The position numbers and the translations under genes were made by a program. Of a DNA stretch of 64,000 bases, positions 59,947 through 64,000 are shown piece by piece (position 1 is the stretch's first letter; each line of letters opens with the position of its first letter). The stretch is from Owenia fusiformis (taxonomy: Eukaryota; Annelida; Polychaeta; Sabellida; Oweniidae): positions 7,306,989-7,370,988 of the forward strand of contig CAIIXF020000006.1 in assembly GCA_903813345.2 (NCBI GenBank), given 5' to 3'. The notes beneath the pieces were generated by a model, which worked only from the letters and a program-made list of their open reading frames with translations, was not told where the DNA came from and did not search any database.

Positions 59947-60793
59947 TGGGCAATAAAAGCCTACAGTACGTACGTGGAATACATGCTATACTCACGAGTG
60001 TTGCATCGAATGTAAGGAATCATGTCCCTGGGTTACCATGATGGTTCAAATTTCGCATCGAGCCGGGGTTCGAAGGTAAGGAGAATATGTGAACGAACAA
60101 TCGGTCATGTAATTATCAGAATCGCAATTTCTTGCCCTTTCAAAAATTCGTATTTAAACTTCTTGAGTTTCTCGGGTATCATTCACGGAGTATCACACAT
60201 TGAGGCAATACTATTATTACTCTCTAGCTTTTTACATCAAAGTGCCCAGAAGTTGAACTAATTGTATGGACTATTGCACTTCCCTTCTGAATTAATTTGG
60301 AATGGACGAGGCTAGGTTGTCCAAGTTTTTTGTTTGATTTTCAACTGTTACCATCTGTGATTAGTGTGCAGATAAACCTTACCATTTCAAGATATGGATG
60401 GGCCAAATGACCATTTTTGCTTCAAAATTACTGTTTTTACAGGGGCATAGCCAGACTCTAGAAGGGCAAACTAGTATGCGTGGGCTAAAAGCAGGTATAT
60501 CTGTATATACAATTCGACTTCATTTCAACAGTTTTAGGAGTTGAAAAAACGTCAGAATAAATACAATGCCTCCTGTCTGGGTACACCCATCACATGAGTA
60601 TACGATATGTAATTGTGAGTAATTCAATGATTTGAGTGAATCTTCGCTAAACAGTCCTGTGGCGATGTCAACGGTTGTTGTTGTTTTGAATTCGGATTAC
60701 CCGTTTATTGCTTCAAGTCGACTTTTCAAGGCTAATTTGAAATCCATTATGCCTTGGAGTGAATCGCCGAATTGTTTTACAGACAAAAGTCTC
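59947..60793. other. Intergenic, upstream of the SLC17 gene; nothing recognised
   Basis: No TATA box or CpG-rich block stands out, so the promoter of the transporter gene is not located. Confidence 0.4.
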
Positions 60794-60950
60794 GGTCACA
60801 TTTGCTCTACGGCGGGCGCACGGCGGTTGTAGATTCCCCAGATCGAAAGAAAATTCAGCGTAAAATGATAAGCAGTACGATTTAGATTTTCTATGGATCG
60901 ATTTGGTGAAGCTACGGCCGCCGTACACCCGCCGAAGTACAAATGTGACT
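60794..60950. repeat. GC-rich hairpin MITE, 157 bp
   Basis: GGTCACATTTGCTCTACGGC and GGGCGCACGGCGGTTGTAG on the left pair with CTACGGCCGCCGTACACCC and GCCGAAGTACAAATGTGAC on the right. Confidence 0.75.
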
Positions 60951-61365
60951 GACGCTTTAAGAAGTTAGTAAAACGCTTTATATAATTATTATTACGCATT
61001 AAGGCATTTCCTTCAAAAAGGAAAATAGGACACAGGACAACGTATACTGTATAAATGACAACGGTATGTGTAGGTCGAATGTGATGTAAAATTGGAATTT
61101 TTTTATAAGTTATTGTTATTTATTTCCATATTATTCAACATAATTATTTACATAGATTGTGAAGGGCCGAGGCTATATAGCATTATTGGAATGACAACGG
61201 AAATATTTGCCAAAGGTATATATAAAGACAACGGTAAAGTGTATATTTACCGTTGTCATTTTCCTATGTTCCAATGCATATCGAAGACACTATATTGTGG
61301 CGATTTACAACCCCTTTTGATAGAAATTGGAATTTCACATAATACATCATCACAAGAGCTTAATA

Positions 61366-62358
61366 CAGGGTGACCGGAAAAAAAGGAGACCATTGAAGTA
61401 ATCAATTTCTCCTAAACTAGACAAGTGCCATCAATGAAATTTTGCATACACTGGAACAGTTATATGGAAATTTGTTACTGAAGGTTTCAATACAAGCATT
61501 CAACTGGTTCAGGAGCTATGATCATTTACATAACATGCTCCAAATAGGCACAATTGAGACCAACGCAGAGTTGGATTCATATGGCAAACTACCCTTACAT
61601 GTTCTGCCCTCTATGGCATTATTATGGCATTACATATAGCAGTGATTGCCTTCTTTAGGTCAACAATAGTCTGAGGATTGTTTTGGTATAGATTGTCTTT
61701 CAAATATCCATACAAAAAGAAATCAGCAGGATTCAAGTCTAGGCTGTAATGGCAATGAAGGGTTATCTGACATGTGGTTCATCATCCTGTTGCCAAAGTG
61801 CTGATTTACCCAATCTTAAGAGTCACTTTAGGTATTGGGCATAGTGCCATGTTACTAAAACCACTATATGGCACAATTAAATCCCATATGGAAACCAAGG
61901 GCTGCCAAAAACCTCCTTAGGATGATACTGTAACTGAGTGGGACCACTGAGTCAGAAGCCATAGGTCAGATAAGCTTCGTCTCCATACACCTCAAATTTG
62001 AATCCACTTGATTTCTTTTTGTGGGGCAATTTGAAAGACAATGTGTACCAAAACAATCCTGAGACAATTGCTGACCTAAAGGTGGCAATAAATGCTAAAT
62101 GTAATGCCATAACAAGGTCGGAATATGTAAGGGTATTTGCCAAATGTATCCAGCTCTGCGTTGGTCTCAATTGCGCCTATTTGGAGCATGTTATGTAAAT
62201 GATCATAGCTCCTGAACCAGTTGACTGCTTGTATTGACACTCTCAGGAACAAATTTCCATAGGACTGTCCTGATGTATGCAAAATTTCATTGATGTCACT
62301 AGTCTATTTTAGGAGATATTGCCTATTTCAATGGTCTCCTTTTTTTCCGGTCACCCTG
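61366..62358. mobile_element. 993-bp mariner-derived fold-back, TA target duplication
   Basis: Ends CAGGGTGACCGGAAAAAAAG and the perfect complement (32 bases or more), flanked by TA on both sides. Each arm carries the 3' part of a mariner/IS630-type transposase reading inward-to-outward: LNPLDFFLWGNLKDNVYQNN on + near 61998, and a diverged sister copy (NPADFFLYGYLKDNLYQNNP) on - near 61720. It looks like two transposase 3' ends joined head to head, with no N-terminal half. Confidence 0.85.
61998..62198 (+). pseudogene. Mariner transposase C-terminal fragment
   Basis: The frame reads NPLDFFLWGNLKDNVYQNNP, then a helix-rich C-terminus to a stop at 62198. The PLDFFLWG segment is the signature around the third catalytic residue of mariner transposases. 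The N-terminal DNA-binding half is missing. Confidence 0.75.
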
Positions 62359-62966
62359 TACATGCACAGAATTAGCCACGATAAAGTCCGATGAACGAGG
62401 ACCAAAAAAGAGTTGAAGCGACGGTTATGTCAGCCATTTGTGCCAACGGTATCTGACTTTTCTGTTGTCAGGGTATTCCGGTGTGCATATAATTAAAATC
62501 GAATTGGGACCGTTACGCAATTATGTCGTTATGAATGCACATGGTCCATTGAACAAAATGTGAAAAATTAGTGGGATTCTGATTATTGTTTCAAAATTTC
62601 AACGAACCGTATAAAAGTGTTACGTCTCACAACGTTTTTGACGATGTCGGGGTATGTTCAACTTTAAAGATATGGTTGGTCACATCAAACTTTTCAAGAA
62701 AAAATAGTATCACTGAAATGCGTATAAGAAAAACTTCAAAATGATGTATGAAACACATGGTTAGCTTTTTTAATAAGGCGGAGATTAAAGCTGGACTACG
62801 CTCCGAAACGCAATCTTGGGTTGTTTCGGGGGTGAACTTTATCATTTTGAGCTTAATGAAAGATTATAGAATGATGAACAAATGGGGCAAATCTTGTGTA
62901 GAAATACTTACGATAAATGTGTCATATCAAAGATTTTTCATTGAATTTGCTTCGATCGGTGCCGGC

Positions 62967-63271
62967 CAAGGAGGATTGGCTCCCAGGATCGAAACTCGAT
63001 ATTTTCCAACAATGAAAACGTCGAAATGTCGTTATTTTCTGAAATTAAAACCGACTATAAATTCAAAATAAACAGTTCAAAAGATTCGAACCAATATCTC
63101 GATCGTTTCTTGTGAGTTTTGGAATTTTTCGTTTGGAAATAAGACCAAAATTCACGATTTAAATGTTGAAGTGAACAAAATGGCGGCTGTTTGAATTCGA
63201 ATTTTGTATTACGACATACCCATATATGGGACAGAATATCGGTGGTGCACTCTGGGAGCCAATCCTCCTTG
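62967..63271 (+). mobile_element. 305-bp MITE with 9-bp target duplication GGTGCCGGC
   Basis: Ends CAAGGAGGATTGGCTCCCAG and CTGGGAGCCAATCCTCCTTG are perfect complements. GGTGCCGGC occurs at 62958-62966 and 63272-63280. A 9-bp duplication fits Mutator-like elements. A second copy is at 57136-57442. Confidence 0.85.
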
Positions 63272-63384
63272 GGTGCCGGCGATATGATTTTGGAAAGGTT
63301 TCTAAATGAAGAACGTGACGTCACTTCCGAATCATAGCATTCAAAATAAGTAGCGTTTAATTACTCCCTCCTTTCATAATAATA

Positions 63385-63451
63385 CGTTGGTGTAGCGGGT
63401 AGAATCCTCGCTGAGCACGCGGGAGGCCCGGGTTCGAATCCCGCACTAGCC
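63385..63451 (+). tRNA. tRNA-Gly-like sequence (pseudo-tRNA or SINE head)
   Basis: Shows an A-box-like GTGTAGCGGGTAGAATCC, an anticodon arm CTCGC-TGAGCAC-GCGGG and B box GGTTCGAATCC, then a T run (63452-63456) like a Pol III terminator. The order and sequence resemble tRNA-Gly. The acceptor stem does not pair, the T stem has one mismatch and the position before the anticodon is G rather than T, so it is unlikely to be a working tRNA. Confidence 0.5.
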
Positions 63452-63829
63452 TTTTTATTTTTTTAACTAAATGATTGTTCTTTGATATTACGCAGAAAAA
63501 AACAATTTTTATTTACAAAAACTTTATATTAGAGCTTGAAAATGTAAAAACAATATATGTCAACATATTGCGTTTCGGAGCGTAGTCCAGCTTTAACGGT
63601 TAAAGGTCACATTAGCCCATATTTGATATTTCTCAAATTGTCCCCAGGTCCGTGCAAGTCAAAAGATCGATCTAGCTAAGTGTCAGTCCTCGAAAAAATC
63701 GGGGATATGCTATTAATCTGGTTATGTTTTAAAACTTACGTTCACCTGCCCATTTACTTGGTTATTGACCAGTCCGCATTTCCTCCGATTCATCGGCTGG
63801 CGCCCAGCCGTTTGAGTATTTTGTGCAAA

Positions 63830-63930
63830 ATTGAAGGTCAAATCTCAGATTTTAGGTCAGATGGGAACTCCTGAGAACTTGTCTATGATTTAAAAAAAAG
63901 TTTGGTCAATTTGAAGCAAGTTGAAATCAG
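63830..63930 (+). repeat. Single unit related to the 47.8-49.1 kb minisatellite
   Basis: GAAGGTCAAATCTCAGATTT, then CTGAGAACTTGTCTATGATT and GGTCAATTTGAAGCAAGTTG match the unit of 47829-49112 in order and orientation. Confidence 0.75.
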
Positions 63931-64000
63931 TTTTGAAAAAAATGCTGCACAGGGTAGAATCACATGTTTGTCACCGAATGGACGGATTAAACAAGAAAAC

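Larger units (their letters stand above)
61020..62485 (-). mobile_element. Copy of the CACCCCGGAATAGCC element, split by a mariner insertion
   Basis: Reads as the reverse complement of 17907-18573: AATGTGATG and GACAACGG blocks near 61060, TTTACCGTTGTCATTTTCCT near 61250, AATACATCATCAC near 61340, then GAAGCGACGGTTATGTCAGC and TATTCCGGTGTG ending at 62485. The left tip is not recognisable. Interrupted at 61366-62358. Confidence 0.75.
62785..63596. mobile_element. Element with TTAA flanks and AGCTGGACTACGCTCC ends
   Basis: AGCTGGACTACGCTCCGAAA on the left and its complement on the right, each bordered by TTAA, the target of piggyBac and Kolobok elements. If TTAA is counted as the target duplication, the element proper is 62789-63592. 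It contains a MITE and a tRNA-like sequence and no transposase. Confidence 0.7.

Noticed and set aside
61442-62282. Frames on opposite strands encoding near-identical peptides (WFRSYDHLHNML)
   Set aside because: They are the reverse complement of the transposase 3' end in the two arms of the mariner fold-back, not separate genes.

Overview
This is eukaryotic, animal DNA. It is AT-rich, gene-poor and full of inverted-repeat transposons, satellites and short direct repeats. All three genes I can support are split by GT-AG introns. The gene set (a laminin-EGF/fibronectin-III membrane receptor resembling MEGF9, an elevenin/L11-type neuropeptide precursor, and a sialin-like SLC17 transporter) points to a non-vertebrate bilaterian. 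Elevenin is best known from protostomes, and the repeat style resembles marine spiralians such as molluscs or brachiopods. The phylum is an inference; nothing in the window identifies the species.

Layout. 1-3158 (+): the last six coding exons of a MEGF9-like type I membrane protein, followed by a probable long 3' UTR to about 7.85 kb. 7.9-14.5 kb: no gene; tandem repeats, a poly-G tract and a palindrome carrying a nested MITE. 14550-20300 (-): a complete neuropeptide gene with a TATA box, a spliced 5' UTR exon and three coding exons; its largest intron holds a MITE. 20.3-27.6 kb: no gene; fold-back DNA transposons and an imperfect tandem duplication of about 0.75 kb. 27.65-33.6 kb: a satellite array of about 156-bp units, broken by a 1-kb foreign insert. 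33.6-37.7 kb: no gene; two small inverted-repeat elements. 37721-59784 (-): a complete 11-exon SLC17 (sialin-like) gene of about 565 codons. Its introns are loaded with nested transposons; one intron (47028-52847) is almost entirely a 5.56-kb element bounded by GC-rich terminal repeats. 60-64 kb: no gene; several clearly nested DNA transposons, a tRNA-like (SINE-like) sequence and a fragment of a repeat family also seen at 47.8-49.1 kb.

The three genes have no obvious functional link, and being neighbours implies no shared pathway. Most of the interest lies in the neuropeptide precursor, in residue changes in the transporter's proton-coupling region, and in the mobile-element architecture: precise nested insertions with readable target duplications, fold-back structures, and an intronic minisatellite built from nuclear-receptor half-site motifs.
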